From Pseudobutyrivibrio sp. UBA3626 (GTDB lineage Bacteria > Bacillota > Clostridia > Lachnospirales > Lachnospiraceae): a DNA stretch of 64,000 bases. This document shows positions 54,991 through 64,000 of this stretch, one piece after another (position 1 is the stretch's first letter; each line of letters starts with the position of its first letter). The translations under genes and the position numbers were made by a program. The stretch lies in NCBI GenBank assembly GCA_002373675.1, contig DFLF01000009.1:62001-126000 (forward strand), in the 5' to 3' direction. The notes beneath the pieces are model-generated. The model searched no databases. It had not been told where the DNA came from and saw nothing but the letters and a program-made list of their open reading frames with translations.

Positions 54991-56040
54991 CTATTTCTGT
55001 ATCTTAACAATCTTCATACAATTAGGTTGATGAACCTTAACAGGTGGTTTTCTCATAAGTGCATATTTCCAATCATAATTAATCTCAAATGCACGCATCT
55101 CGTTAGAATCGTGATTAAGGGATATAACATACTTTCTGTCGGGTGTAACAGCAATAAACTTAGGATAATCACCCGATACTCTTGTATCAAACTGAAATTC
55201 AAGCATGCCAGTTCTTACGCTTCTCTTAAGACAGGCAATGCTATTAACTGCATCAACTGACGCAAATACATATTCCTCATCTCTGCTTATCTCAAGCGTA
55301 GCCGCTGCTGCAGTCATATACGTGTCCTTAATAACGGACACTGCTTGTATCTCATCAAATTCTATCTTATTTGCCTTCTTATCAATACTATATACAACTA
55401 TCTTGTTACGCTTCTCGGAAAGAAGATAAAGGAATCTATTGTCCTTAGATATACGAACCATTCTAGGCAATGTTCCAAAAGGACATCTTATAATATTAGC
55501 CTCATTAAGCTCCCCATTATCATAATCAATCTCATATACTACAACCTGATCTATTCCATAATCTACTGTATATAGATATTTCTCATCAGGGGATAATTCT
55601 ACACATGTTATCTTAGGCTCAAGTCTCGTCTCAACAGAGCTGATTCCAAGGCCTTCATGAAATAGTCCACAAGCCACTTCTCCTACACTTCCATCTTCAA
55701 GAAGATTCATCATGGTAACTCTTCCATCATGATATCCACCTATAAACAGATATCTATTCTTAGAATCAACAGCAAGATAACATCCTCTCATTCCACCAAT
55801 CCACTGTGTATTAAGAAGAGAAAGGTTACCATCTTCTTCTATACGAAAAGAAGCAACTCCCTCATCAACAATAGAATAAAGGAACTTTTTATCTTTTGAA
55901 GCTATAAGGTATGAGGGATTATGAACATCAACCTCTCCTTTATAAGTAAATACACATTCATCAATATTCACATCGTAGATCTGAATACCTTTACTATTGT
56001 TGTTAGTATAACTTCCCACATATGCAACGTATTTAGCCAT
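54991..56040 (-). CDS. Lactonase-family seven-bladed beta-propeller (6-phosphogluconolactonase-like)
   Basis: 349 residues with repeated blade patterns: YVGSYTNNNSKGIQIYDV at the start, NRYLFIGGYHDGRVTMM, CVELSPDEKYLYTVDYG, VRISKDNRFLYLLSE and FIAVTPDRKYVISLNHDSNE. This fits the YkgB/Pgl cytoplasmic lactonase family. No other pentose-phosphate genes are nearby, so the substrate is open. It is 2 bases downstream of trhP and probably in the same transcript. Confidence 0.85.
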   Translation of the reverse strand: MAKYVAYVGSYTNNNSKGIQIYDVNIDECVFTYKGEVDVHNPSYLIASKDKKFLYSIVDEGVASFRIEEDGNLSLLNTQWIGGMRGCYLAVDSKNRYLFIGGYHDGRVTMMNLLEDGSVGEVACGLFHEGLGISSVETRLEPKITCVELSPDEKYLYTVDYGIDQVVVYEIDYDNGELNEANIIRCPFGTLPRMVRISKDNRFLYLLSEKRNKIVVYSIDKKANKIEFDEIQAVSVIKDTYMTAAAATLEISRDEEYVFASVDAVNSIACLKRSVRTGMLEFQFDTRVSGDYPKFIAVTPDRKYVISLNHDSNEMRAFEINYDWKYALMRKPPVKVHQPNCMKIVKIQK

Positions 56041-56042
56041 AT

Positions 56043-57266
56043 CTAGTCTTCCCTTCTTCTTAAAATATCGTATTTGTCAAGCTTTGTTCCAAGATCAATC
56101 CATAGGACTTCTTTAGGATGAGGTGCGCTCTCTACGTCTTTTCCTTTGTCATTTACAATCCTGTTAACCGTAGTTTCTATATTATCGCCATTTGGCTTCA
56201 TAACTTCAATTGTTTCTCCAACAGAGAATTTGTTTCTCTGTTCTATTCTGTATAATCCATCTCTTGATTCACCAACAATTCCAAGATATGTATACTCTCT
56301 AATATAAGTATTATTATCATAAATCTGGCTCTCATGTGTTGGCTTTCCGAAGAAAAACCCCGTTGTAAACTGACGATATGTACAATTTGATATCTGATCT
56401 AAATACCAGGGCATATTCTTCTCATACAGTTTGGGATCCTTCATATAATCATCAATGGCTTTACGATATGTCCTTGCTACTGTTGCAACATATAAAGCAG
56501 TCTTCATTCTGCCTTCAATTTTAAAGCTATCGATTCCTGATTCAATTAGTTCAGGTATATGTTCAATCATACATAAATCCTTAGAATTAAAGATATATGT
56601 TCCTCTTTCATTCTCATATACAGGAAGATATTCACCCGGCCTTTGTTCTTCCATCACATAATACTTCCATCGACATGGATGGGTACACTCTCCCTGGTTT
56701 GCATCTTTACCGGTAAAATAATTACTAAGGATACACCGTCCCGAATATGATATACACATAGCACCATGTATAAATGTCTCAATTTCCAAGTCATCGGGAA
56801 TATTATTTCTTAATTCCCTTATCTCATCCATAGATAATTCTCTGGCTGAAACAACACGTTTTGCTCCTAATTTATGCCAGAAATTATATGTCCCATAATT
56901 AGTATTGTTCGCCTGTGTACTAATATGTATCTCCACTTCTGGCCATACCTCTTTTGCAATTGTAAATACTCCAGGATCAGATATAATAAGTGCATCAACT
57001 CCTATATCTTTTAATTCCCTGAAATATTCATATGCAAGTGGCAAGTCATCATTGTGGGCAAGAATATTAGCAGTAACATATACTTTAACATTTCTTTCAT
57101 GGGCAAAAGAGACTCCTTCTCTCATATCCTGACTTGAGAAATTTTTAGCCTTAGCTCTAAGACCATATACATCTCCACCAATATATACTGCATCCGCTCC
57201 AAATACAACTGCCTCTTTTAATACTTCTAAAGAACTTGCAGGCACAAGTAGTTCTACACGCCTCAT
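56043..57266 (-). CDS. trhP: U32 family protein TrhP, tRNA hydroxylation
   Basis: Start chosen at the ATG at 57266 (MRRVELLVPAS) with GGAG six bases before. The 407-residue protein begins VELLVPASSLEVLKEAVVFGADAVYIGG and has the U32 signature ETFIHGAMCISYSGRC with cluster cysteines, followed by GECTHPCRWKYYV. In Bacillus subtilis the TrhP proteins hydroxylate wobble uridine using prephenate, and TrmR then methylates it. The trmR homologue is 13 bases upstream here, supporting this role over peptidase activity. Confidence 0.88.
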   Translation of the reverse strand: MRRVELLVPASSLEVLKEAVVFGADAVYIGGDVYGLRAKAKNFSSQDMREGVSFAHERNVKVYVTANILAHNDDLPLAYEYFRELKDIGVDALIISDPGVFTIAKEVWPEVEIHISTQANNTNYGTYNFWHKLGAKRVVSARELSMDEIRELRNNIPDDLEIETFIHGAMCISYSGRCILSNYFTGKDANQGECTHPCRWKYYVMEEQRPGEYLPVYENERGTYIFNSKDLCMIEHIPELIESGIDSFKIEGRMKTALYVATVARTYRKAIDDYMKDPKLYEKNMPWYLDQISNCTYRQFTTGFFFGKPTHESQIYDNNTYIREYTYLGIVGESRDGLYRIEQRNKFSVGETIEVMKPNGDNIETTVNRIVNDKGKDVESAPHPKEVLWIDLGTKLDKYDILRRRED

Positions 57267-57279
57267 TAATATCTCCAAT

Positions 57280-57921
57280 CTATCTAACAACAGTTAGGGC
57301 AATTCCATCTCCAACAGGAAGAATTGTCGTATCATACTTTTCATCCTGACATAACTCATACAGATATTCTCTTATTCTCTTATGAATTGTCCTGTTTCTT
57401 CTATCTACAATAAAATGTGATTCTAAGATGTCACCGTCTTGCAATACATTGTCTGTCACAATTACAGAACCAGCCTTAGTAAGTCTCCTGATGTCAGGCC
57501 AGAAGGCTATATATTGCCCTTTAGCAGCATCCATGAATACGAAATCAAATGTATCATCGATACTTTTTAGAACATCTTTGGCATCTCCCTCTAAAAGAGT
57601 AATCCTCTCTTGCATATTAGCCCTCTTAAAATTCTCTCTGGCAATAGGGATTCTCTTCTCGTAATTCTCTATGGTTGTGATTTTACAATTATCATCTGTA
57701 TATGTTCCCATAAGAATAGCTGAAAAACCTATAGCAGTTCCAACTTCAAGTATATTAGTCGGCTTATTCATACTAAGAAGTGTTCTAAGAAAATACTGCA
57801 TATCTTTTCTTATAATTGGAACATAGGATTCAATAGCTTCTTTCTCAATAGAATTAAGCAAATCAGTATTATCCTTCTCTATGGAATTAAGATATACGCT
57901 TAATCTCTCATTATCTATCAT
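57280..57921 (-). CDS. trmR: tRNA 5-hydroxyuridine methyltransferase
   Basis: A 213-residue class I SAM-dependent O-methyltransferase with the SAM loop ILEVGTAIGFSAILM near 57-70, VFMDAAKGQY near 130 and IVTDNVLQDGDI near 152, as in the caffeoyl-CoA-OMT-like branch that contains TrmR (YrrM). It converts ho5U34 to mo5U34 in tRNA. Lying between rnj and trhP in one tight transcript, it is most likely the tRNA enzyme and not a small-molecule OMT. Confidence 0.85.
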   Translation of the reverse strand: MIDNERLSVYLNSIEKDNTDLLNSIEKEAIESYVPIIRKDMQYFLRTLLSMNKPTNILEVGTAIGFSAILMGTYTDDNCKITTIENYEKRIPIARENFKRANMQERITLLEGDAKDVLKSIDDTFDFVFMDAAKGQYIAFWPDIRRLTKAGSVIVTDNVLQDGDILESHFIVDRRNRTIHKRIREYLYELCQDEKYDTTILPVGDGIALTVVR

Positions 57922-57923
57922 AA

Positions 57924-59582
57924 CTAGATTTCCATAATTATTGGCATTATCATTGGACGTCTCTTAGTTTCTTTCCATACAAAATCACCAAGAGAATCTC
58001 TAACCTCACTCTTTATCTTGCCCCAGTCAGTAATGCCTTTGTCCATACATTTATCCATAGTATCATTAAGCACATGTCTTGCTTCTTCCATAAGGTCTTC
58101 TGCGCCTTTGACATATACAAAACCACGGGATACAATGTCCGGTCCAGCAAGAACCTGACCGCTTCCGCTTTCCAGTGTCATTACAACAATAATAATTCCA
58201 TCCTCAGCAAGATGCTGTCTGTCTCGAAGAACAATGTTACCAACATCACCTACACCTAGTCCATCAACCATGATTGAACCGGTATGAACATGATCAACAA
58301 CCTTCGCCTCTTCTTCATCAAGCTCCAACACATCCCCTGAGGATAGAATAAATATATCATCTGAACTATACCCAAGATTACTTGCAATACGAGCATGGGC
58401 TTTAAGATGCTTATATTCACCATGAACAGGAATTACATATCTTGGATTAACAAGTGAGTATATAAGCTTAAGCTCTTCCTGACATGCATGTCCCGATACG
58501 TGAGCATCCTGAATTACAACTTCTGCCCCACGACGTTCAAGCTCATTAATAACCTTAGACACCGCCTTCTCATTTCCAGGAATTGGATGAGATGAGAAAA
58601 TAATTGTATCATTAGGCTTAATCGAAACTTTCTTATGAGTACCATTAGCCATACGAGATAGAGCTGCCATGGATTCACCCTGACTTCCTGTTGTAATAAG
58701 ACATGTCTGCTCATCAGAATAATTCTTTAGCTGGTCTATATCAACAAGAGTATACTCAGGCACTTTAAGGTAGCCAAGTTCCGAAGCAGTAGCAATAATA
58801 TTTACCATACTACGTCCTTCTACAACTACCTTCCTTCCATACTTGTGGGCAGAATTAATAATCTGTTGCACTCTATCAACATTTGATGCAAATGTTGCGA
58901 TAATAATTCTTGTGGACTTATGATTCTCAAAAAGCTCATCAAATGTCTTACCAACTGTCTTCTCAGATGGCGTAAAACCTGGTCTCTCAGCATTGGTACT
59001 ATCAGCCATCATAGCAAGAACACCCTTCTTACCAAGCTCTGCAAATCTGGTAAGATCAATAGCATCACCAAATACAGGGGTATAATCAACCTTGAAGTCG
59101 CCGGTATGTACAACTACACCGGCGGGACAATAGATTGCAAATGCAGCTGCATCCTGGATACTATGGTTAGTCTTAATAAATTCCACACGAAAATCACCCA
59201 GATTAATCTGGTTGCCGTATTTTACAACTTTGCGCTTTACAGAAGAACCAAGTCCATGCTCATGTAGTTTGTTATCAATAAGACCAATTGTAAGTTTCGT
59301 TGCATAAATCGGTGCATTAATCTCCTTGAATACATATGGGATTGCACCAATATGATCCTCATGTCCGTGGGTAATGAAGAATCCTTTAACCTTATCTTCA
59401 TTATCCTTAAGATAGGTAATATCAGGAATCACAAGATCAACTCCCAACATGTCTGTCTCTGGGAAAGCAAGTCCACAATCGACAACGATAATACTGTCAC
59501 CAAATTCAAATGCAGTAATATTCATTCCGATTGCCTCTAAACCTCCCAAAGGTATTATTTTAAGTTTTCCGTTTTCTGACAA
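57924..59582 (-). CDS. rnj: Ribonuclease J
   Basis: Metallo-beta-lactamase fold RNase with 5'-3' exo- and endonuclease activity, central to mRNA turnover in Firmicutes. The 552-residue length is typical. The metal motif THGHEDHIGA is near 72-80, with later motifs SGHACQEELKLI and IPVHGEYKH. It is the first gene of a run with trmR, trhP and the lactonase-like gene, with gaps of 2-13 bases. Confidence 0.95.
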   Translation of the reverse strand: MSENGKLKIIPLGGLEAIGMNITAFEFGDSIIVVDCGLAFPETDMLGVDLVIPDITYLKDNEDKVKGFFITHGHEDHIGAIPYVFKEINAPIYATKLTIGLIDNKLHEHGLGSSVKRKVVKYGNQINLGDFRVEFIKTNHSIQDAAAFAIYCPAGVVVHTGDFKVDYTPVFGDAIDLTRFAELGKKGVLAMMADSTNAERPGFTPSEKTVGKTFDELFENHKSTRIIIATFASNVDRVQQIINSAHKYGRKVVVEGRSMVNIIATASELGYLKVPEYTLVDIDQLKNYSDEQTCLITTGSQGESMAALSRMANGTHKKVSIKPNDTIIFSSHPIPGNEKAVSKVINELERRGAEVVIQDAHVSGHACQEELKLIYSLVNPRYVIPVHGEYKHLKAHARIASNLGYSSDDIFILSSGDVLELDEEEAKVVDHVHTGSIMVDGLGVGDVGNIVLRDRQHLAEDGIIIVVMTLESGSGQVLAGPDIVSRGFVYVKGAEDLMEEARHVLNDTMDKCMDKGITDWGKIKSEVRDSLGDFVWKETKRRPMIMPIIMEI

Positions 59583-59601
59583 TTTTTACCTCCATTCTTT
59601 G

Positions 59602-59877
59602 TCAAATCAAATCCGTATCTTCTACCAACTCCCCAAAAACCTTAATCAAGGCTTCATACTCATCGTCCTCTTCGACAGGAACGTATGTTATATCTTTATC
59701 ATCCTCTTTCACTTCTTTGAAGATGTAAGCTTCTGATTCATCTGAATCTTCTTCTGCAACAAGAAGATATTTGTTCTCCTTTAACGTTGTCTGTTCTATA
59801 ACATATAATTCAACCTCTTCGTTGCTTTCCACATCAAAGAAGCTGATTTTTTCTAATTTACTATTCTTTTCTGACAT
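59602..59877 (-). CDS. DUF1292 family protein
   Basis: Start at the ATG at 59877 with GGGAG six bases before. The 91-residue acidic protein has the pattern EVELYVIEQTTLKENKYLLVAE of the DUF1292 (YrzB) family. Together with ruvX and ireB it forms the conserved Firmicute cluster ireB-ruvX-yrzB. Function unknown. Confidence 0.88.
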   Translation of the reverse strand: MSEKNSKLEKISFFDVESNEEVELYVIEQTTLKENKYLLVAEEDSDESEAYIFKEVKEDDKDITYVPVEEDDEYEALIKVFGELVEDTDLI

Positions 59878-59905
59878 ATTATCTCCCAACTTAAGACATA
59901 TATTT

Positions 59906-60337
59906 CTACTTAAGTTCATCTAGAAAGCCCTGCAATATAACCATGGCAGCAACCTCGTCTACATATTCCTTGTGATTAATTGATTTGATACCACATTCAT
60001 CAAGAATTTCATGCGCTTCAAAACTAGACAATCTCTCATCAAAGTAATTAACTTTAAGCCCCGTTCTTTTTTCTAGTTTCTCGCCAAATTCTCTCGTCTT
60101 AATGCATCTGTCACCTTCAGAATCATCCATATTCACAGGAAGACCAAGCACTATCTCAGAAACGTTATATTCTTCTATCAATTCGTCAATTCGTGCCAGT
60201 GTCTTTCTAATCTTATTCTCACGCTCTCTCTTAATTATCTCAACACCTTGTGCACTCATAAGTAAAGGGTCACTAATAGCAACCCCCACTGTCTTTGAAC
60301 CGAAATCTAATCCAAGATAACGTTTATTTTCTTTCAT
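59906..60337 (-). CDS. ruvX: RuvX/YqgF Holliday-junction resolvase-like protein
   Basis: 143 residues with RNase H-like start LGLDFGSKTVGVAISDP, the middle EIVLGLPVNMDDSEG and the end VNYFDERLSSFEAHEIL...DEVAAMVILQGFLD. YqgF proteins act in 16S rRNA 5' maturation and may resolve junctions. The start overlaps the ireB stop by one base. Confidence 0.94.
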   Translation of the reverse strand: MKENKRYLGLDFGSKTVGVAISDPLLMSAQGVEIIKRERENKIRKTLARIDELIEEYNVSEIVLGLPVNMDDSEGDRCIKTREFGEKLEKRTGLKVNYFDERLSSFEAHEILDECGIKSINHKEYVDEVAAMVILQGFLDELK

Positions 60338-60603
60338 TACTGGTTCCAGGCCTCTGAATTAATATATTCTCTGAGAAGCTCTTCAACCAGCTCATCCTTC
60401 TCAACTTTCATAATAAGGCTTCTTGCATTCTTATGACTTGTTATAAATGTTGGATCACCTGACATGATATAACCTACTATTTGATTAACAGGATTATATC
60501 CCTTCTCAGATAGCGCCTCATATACGTCTTTAATTATATCCTTTACAGATACCTGAGGCTCATTTTTGATTCTAAAAAATTGAGTGTTACCTAAATCTTG
60601 CAT
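60337..60603 (-). CDS. ireB: IreB family regulatory phosphoprotein
   Basis: An 88-residue protein of UPF0297/IreB type: DVYEALSEKGYNPVNQIVGY, then SGDPTFITSHKNARSLI. In Enterococcus IreB is phosphorylated on Thr by the kinase IreK and affects cephalosporin resistance; the Thr-rich N-terminal site is near T7. It lies first in the ireB-ruvX-DUF1292 cluster. Confidence 0.93.
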   Translation of the reverse strand: MQDLGNTQFFRIKNEPQVSVKDIIKDVYEALSEKGYNPVNQIVGYIMSGDPTFITSHKNARSLIMKVEKDELVEELLREYINSEAWNQ

Positions 60604-60658
60604 ATTTCCTTCGTCCTTTACATAAAAACCGACATTCTTATGATTTATTTTATCTCAA

Positions 60659-61990
60659 TTACGACAATTTTTCAACCAAGAGGTGATTATTATATACTTT
60701 ACGTCCTACCCCTTCAATAAATGTATTAGATAAGTCATCCTCAGACTGAACAAGTACCCTTACATATTCTCTCGTATATCCCTGAAAATACTTAGTATTA
60801 TCAATGGTCACTTCTTCTTCCATTAATGCTTTTATTTTCTTTCCAATGAAGCCTCTTCTATATTCATTAGACATCTTATTGTCAAGTTCGATAAGTTTAT
60901 TACTTCTAATAGTCTTAATCTTCTCATCAACCTGACCTTCCATTCTATCAGCTCTTGTACCTTTTCTTCTACTGTACTTGAATACGTGCATCTCGAAGAA
61001 ATGTACTTTCGAAAGGAAATCATATGTTTCTTGGAATTCTTCTTCTGTTTCTCCCGGAAATCCCACAATAACATCTGTAGTTATAGCAGGCTCACTAAAA
61101 TACTCCCTCAGGAGTACACAACTGTCATAGTATTCCTCTGTTGTATATTTTCTGTTCATCCTCTTAAGTACGCTGTCGCTTCCGCTTTGAAGTGATAGAT
61201 GAAAATGAGGGCATATTTTATCAACTTTACTAAGGCGTTCTAGAAAATCTCTTGTAATTATCCTAGGTTCTAATGAACTAAGCCTGATTCTTTCTACGCC
61301 CTGTATTGTATTAATGCTCTCAATCAAATCTATAAGATATACACTTTCACCACTAGTAATATCACAATAAGAAGATACATGAATCCCCGTAAGTACAAAT
61401 TCTTTACAGCCTTTACCTGCAAGATATGCAATTTCATTAATCACTTCATCAAATCGACGAGATCTTACTCTTCCTCTGGCATAAGGAATTATACAATAAC
61501 TGCAGAACTCGTTACATCCATCCTGAATCTTAATAAATGCTCTTGTATGGTCAGGAACACTATCAAGCAGTAGATTCTCATAACTTTTTTGCCCATCATT
61601 AATATCTACGCAATCAATAAGTTTACTGCCTGTTTTTCCTTCTTTTTTCGAAAGAAAACTGTTAATATCTTCCACAATGTTATATTTTCTATTATTGCCG
61701 ATTATAATATCTGCATTGATTTTCTCTCTGTCTTCATCAGTTATACTCTGCACAAAACATCCCATGGCAATAACAATAGCGTCAGGATTTCTCTTCCTTG
61801 CCCGATTAATCATCTGTCGGGATTTTCTATCTGCTATATTAGTAACAGAACAGGTGTTAATAATATATACATCTGCAATATCATCGAAATCAACTATTGT
61901 ATAGTTATCCTTTTTCAATAAATCTATTACTGCTTCAAGTTCATAAGAATTAACTTTACACCCCAGGTTATGATAGGACGCTCTTTTCAT
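60659..61990 (-). CDS. mtaB: tRNA t6A37 methylthiotransferase MtaB
   Basis: Radical-SAM enzyme that turns t6A37 into ms2t6A37 in tRNA reading ANN codons. The 443-residue protein has an N-terminal domain with cluster cysteines (LGCKVNSYE, NTCSVT, MGCFVQ), the radical SAM motif CNEFCSYCIIPYARG near 155 and a C-terminal TRAM-like part. The order of motifs separates it from MiaB by the LGCKVN start. Confidence 0.94.
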   Translation of the reverse strand: MKRASYHNLGCKVNSYELEAVIDLLKKDNYTIVDFDDIADVYIINTCSVTNIADRKSRQMINRARKRNPDAIVIAMGCFVQSITDEDREKINADIIIGNNRKYNIVEDINSFLSKKEGKTGSKLIDCVDINDGQKSYENLLLDSVPDHTRAFIKIQDGCNEFCSYCIIPYARGRVRSRRFDEVINEIAYLAGKGCKEFVLTGIHVSSYCDITSGESVYLIDLIESINTIQGVERIRLSSLEPRIITRDFLERLSKVDKICPHFHLSLQSGSDSVLKRMNRKYTTEEYYDSCVLLREYFSEPAITTDVIVGFPGETEEEFQETYDFLSKVHFFEMHVFKYSRRKGTRADRMEGQVDEKIKTIRSNKLIELDNKMSNEYRRGFIGKKIKALMEEEVTIDNTKYFQGYTREYVRVLVQSEDDLSNTFIEGVGRKVYNNHLLVEKLS

Positions 61991-62104
61991 TTAAGGCTTT
62001 TCTCCTTATTTAAAACTTAATTAAATACTTAATCATTGACTTTTACTCCAATAACATTTAGGATATTTATATAATATAATAATCAAATGTGGGAGGTTTA
62101 AGAA

Positions 62105-62335
62105 ATGACTAAAATACAAATTTCTCTTAATTCAATTGACAAAGTAAAATCCTTTGTTAATACAATTGCAACTTTTGATACAGATTTTGACCTTGTATCA
62201 GGAAGATATGTTATTGATGCCAAATCAATTATGGGTATCTTCTCATTAGATTTATCTAAACCAATTGAACTTGCAATTCATTCAGAAAAAGATGTGGATG
62301 CAATTCTTCAAGCATTAGAACCATACACAATCTAA
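62105..62335 (+). CDS. HPr-like protein lacking the active-site His
   Basis: A 76-residue HPr-fold protein with GGGAGG eight bases ahead of the ATG. The NxxGLHARPA active-site motif is absent, so it cannot carry PTS phosphate. The segment AKSIMGIFSL keeps the Ser and surroundings of the HPr kinase site (KSIMGVMSL in Bacillus HPr). That makes it Crh-like in logic: a catabolite signal protein without transport role. This functional reading is inference. Confidence 0.75.
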   Translation: MTKIQISLNSIDKVKSFVNTIATFDTDFDLVSGRYVIDAKSIMGIFSLDLSKPIELAIHSEKDVDAILQALEPYTI

Positions 62336-62351
62336 TCTATATAATGACACT

Positions 62352-62384
62352 AATAAGCACGAGCACAGCTCGTGCTTATTTTTA
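62352..62384 (+). terminator. Terminator after the HPr-like gene
   Basis: AATAAGCACGAGC and its complement form a 13-bp stem with a 3-base loop and a following T run. It lies between convergent genes and may serve thiI too. Confidence 0.9.
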
Positions 62385-62387
62385 TCC

Positions 62388-63575
62388 TTAGTTACCATCC
62401 ACAACAATTACTTCTGTTGTATTATATGCTTCTTCAAGAAGGTCATCTATTACTTCATCAAGTCTCGTCTCTGATTTCTTTATTCTTTCAAGTCTTGGTT
62501 TAGTTACAGGATGCTTTGCAACGAATATGGTACAACAATCCTCGTATGGCTGAATGGAAGTCTCATATGTATCAATCTTCTCAGATACTCTAATGATTTC
62601 CTGCTTATCAAATCCAATAAGTGGTCTATATACAGGAAGTGTACACACTTCATTCGTTGTAAGAAGAGATTGCATAGTCTGAGATGCAACCTGTCCAATA
62701 CTTTCTCCTGTTATTAGCCCCAGGCAATTATCTTCATTAGCAAAATGTTCTGCTATCTTCATCATGTAACGTCTCATAATAATCGTCAATTCATCATGAG
62801 GACATTTCTCATATATTGCCAGCTGAATATCTGTGAAATTAACTATATGAAGTTTAATTGGGCCAGCATATTTAGCCACGTATTTCGCAAGGTCAATAAC
62901 TTTCTGTTTTGCCCTCTCCGATGTGTAAGGTGGTGCATGAAAATATGTTGCTTCAAGCTCTACACCACGCTTTGCAATCATATAACCTGCAACAGGTGAA
63001 TCTATTCCTCCTGATAGAAGAAGCATTGCTTTCCCGGCAGTTCCAACAGGCATTCCCATAGCACCTTCAATCTCCTTGCAATAGAAGTTGATGCTTTCTC
63101 TAATCTCAACATGAATCATTACATCTGGATTGTGTACATCTACCTTCAAATCAGGAAACGCATCAAGCAATTTCTCCCCAAGAGATGCATTAATCTCCAT
63201 AGAATCAATAGGATAATCCTTCCTTGCTCTCCTTGCTTTTACCTTAAATGTAAAATCCTTTTCTTCAAATTCTTCATCAATATATTCTATAATCCGCTCT
63301 GCCAACCTATCAAATCCTTCATCCTCGGTAATTACTGCAGGACAGATTCCTGTAATACCAAAAACTTTTGTCAGTCGATTAATAGTCTCATCATAGTCAT
63401 ACTCACCGTCTACTTTGATAAACACTCTTCCTTGTTCTTTATAGACGTCAAATTTTCCATCCACATTTGCAAGTGCTTCTTTGATTCGACGAACCAAAGC
63501 ATCTTCGAATACATATCTATTCTTTCCCTTAATTCCGATTTCTGCATATTTTATTACAAATGCACTTGTTAACAT
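62388..63575 (-). CDS. thiI: tRNA 4-thiouridine synthase ThiI (short form)
   Basis: Adenylates U8 of tRNA and inserts sulfur. The 395-residue protein has the NFLD/THUMP region (1-170) and the PP-loop SGGIDSPVAGYM near 187. It ends without the rhodanese domain found in E. coli ThiI, as usual in Firmicutes where a dedicated cysteine desulfurase supplies sulfur. Such a desulfurase gene lies 23 bases upstream. Confidence 0.95.
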   Translation of the reverse strand: MLTSAFVIKYAEIGIKGKNRYVFEDALVRRIKEALANVDGKFDVYKEQGRVFIKVDGEYDYDETINRLTKVFGITGICPAVITEDEGFDRLAERIIEYIDEEFEEKDFTFKVKARRARKDYPIDSMEINASLGEKLLDAFPDLKVDVHNPDVMIHVEIRESINFYCKEIEGAMGMPVGTAGKAMLLLSGGIDSPVAGYMIAKRGVELEATYFHAPPYTSERAKQKVIDLAKYVAKYAGPIKLHIVNFTDIQLAIYEKCPHDELTIIMRRYMMKIAEHFANEDNCLGLITGESIGQVASQTMQSLLTTNEVCTLPVYRPLIGFDKQEIIRVSEKIDTYETSIQPYEDCCTIFVAKHPVTKPRLERIKKSETRLDEVIDDLLEEAYNTTEVIVVDGN

Positions 63576-63598
63576 AATGTTCTCCTTCTTATATCAAA

Positions 63599-64000
63599 CT
63601 ACCTTCTGGTATATTTCATCAGTTTAGGTATAATATCTTCCATAACGGCACACGCATAGTCAATTTGTTCAATAGTATTGTAAATGCTAAAACTAAAGCG
63701 AACCGTCTTATCAAGCATTTCTTTAGGGACCTTTATTGCTTTCAGTGTTCTGCTGATTGATGGCTTATTAGACGAGCAGGCTGAACCTGCTGATACATAT
63801 ATTCCCTTTTCTTCGAGACTGTGAAGCACAACTTCAGCTCTTACATCCTTGATGCTGACACTTACAATATTAGGGGCAGATGTCTCATCAGTTCTACCAT
63901 TTATTACTGCAAAATCCATCTTGCCAACTCTATCAATAAAATGATTTTTCAATTCTCTAAGATACGTTACATTATCAGACATGTTATCGCACATAAGCGT
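63599..64000 (-). CDS. Cysteine desulfurase (NifS/IscS type), C-terminal part
   Basis: The frame is open to the window end, so only the last 133 residues or so are seen. The active-site loop SAGSACSSNKPS carries the sulfur-transferring Cys, and VRFSFSIYNTIEQIDYA is the typical C-terminal domain. Directly ahead of thiI, it is probably the sulfur donor (NifZ-like in Bacillus) for s4U8 in tRNA. Confidence 0.92.
   Translation of the reverse strand, partial: TLMCDNMSDNVTYLRELKNHFIDRVGKMDFAVINGRTDETSAPNIVSVSIKDVRAEVVLHSLEEKGIYVSAGSACSSNKPSISRTLKAIKVPKEMLDKTVRFSFSIYNTIEQIDYACAVMEDIIPKLMKYTRR

Overview
The window is AT-rich, low-GC Firmicute DNA. AAGGAGG-type ribosome-binding sites, a CIRCE heat-shock operator, IreB, RNase J, ClpC, the TrmR/TrhP tRNA pair and a sortase-B/SpaA-type surface protein together point to a Clostridia member, most likely Lachnospiraceae. 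No rRNA or tRNA gene was seen. Nearly all genes lie on the minus strand.

Layout. (1) 1-3888: the 5' part of a very large secreted adhesin and its class B sortase, which is frameshifted at a TA dinucleotide tract. (2) 3978-8986: housekeeping genes (argH, queH, a membrane protein, a flavin reductase-rubredoxin fusion, a FUSC-type transporter). A 326-bp fold-back element with perfect 24-bp ends sits between argH and queH. (3) 9041-26502: an accessory island. It holds a PD-(D/E)XK transposase-family gene, CRISPR array 1 (20 repeats), an eleven-gene type III-D-like effector operon, an XRE regulator beside a broken membrane-protein gene, and CRISPR array 2 (7 repeats). No cas1 or cas2 is present. 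(4) 26707-36203: a second accessory block. It has three dynamin-like GTPases, two helical partner proteins, an LRAT/NlpC-type papain-fold protein, a zinc ribbon, a WYL regulator and a small acidic protein, in one tight run with overlapping genes and a candidate promoter plus inverted-repeat operator in front. (5) 36465-64000: core genes, including a 5'-nucleotidase-like surface enzyme, radA, clpC, lon behind CIRCE, yajC, tgt, aroC, trhP-trmR, rnj, ruvX-ireB, mtaB, thiI and a cysteine desulfurase.

How the parts may work together. In the CRISPR block Cas6 would process crRNAs from both arrays. Cas10, the Csm3/Csx10/RAMP proteins and Csx19 would form the interference complex. Cas10 lacks an HD nuclease domain but keeps the palm Asp pair, so signalling by cyclic oligoadenylate to the two CARF-HEPN (Csx1-type) RNases is the expected output. 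The small protein after cas6 may help end the signal. The last gene of the operon resembles the iron-sulfur C-terminal domain of the archaeal/eukaryotic primase large subunit but has no primase catalytic domain. The neighbouring GTPase operon looks like a membrane-acting, probably defensive, module under WYL control. Its multi-dynamin plus LRAT composition is the best candidate here for an undescribed system. Several core genes concern tRNA modification (queH, tgt, trhP, trmR, mtaB, thiI).
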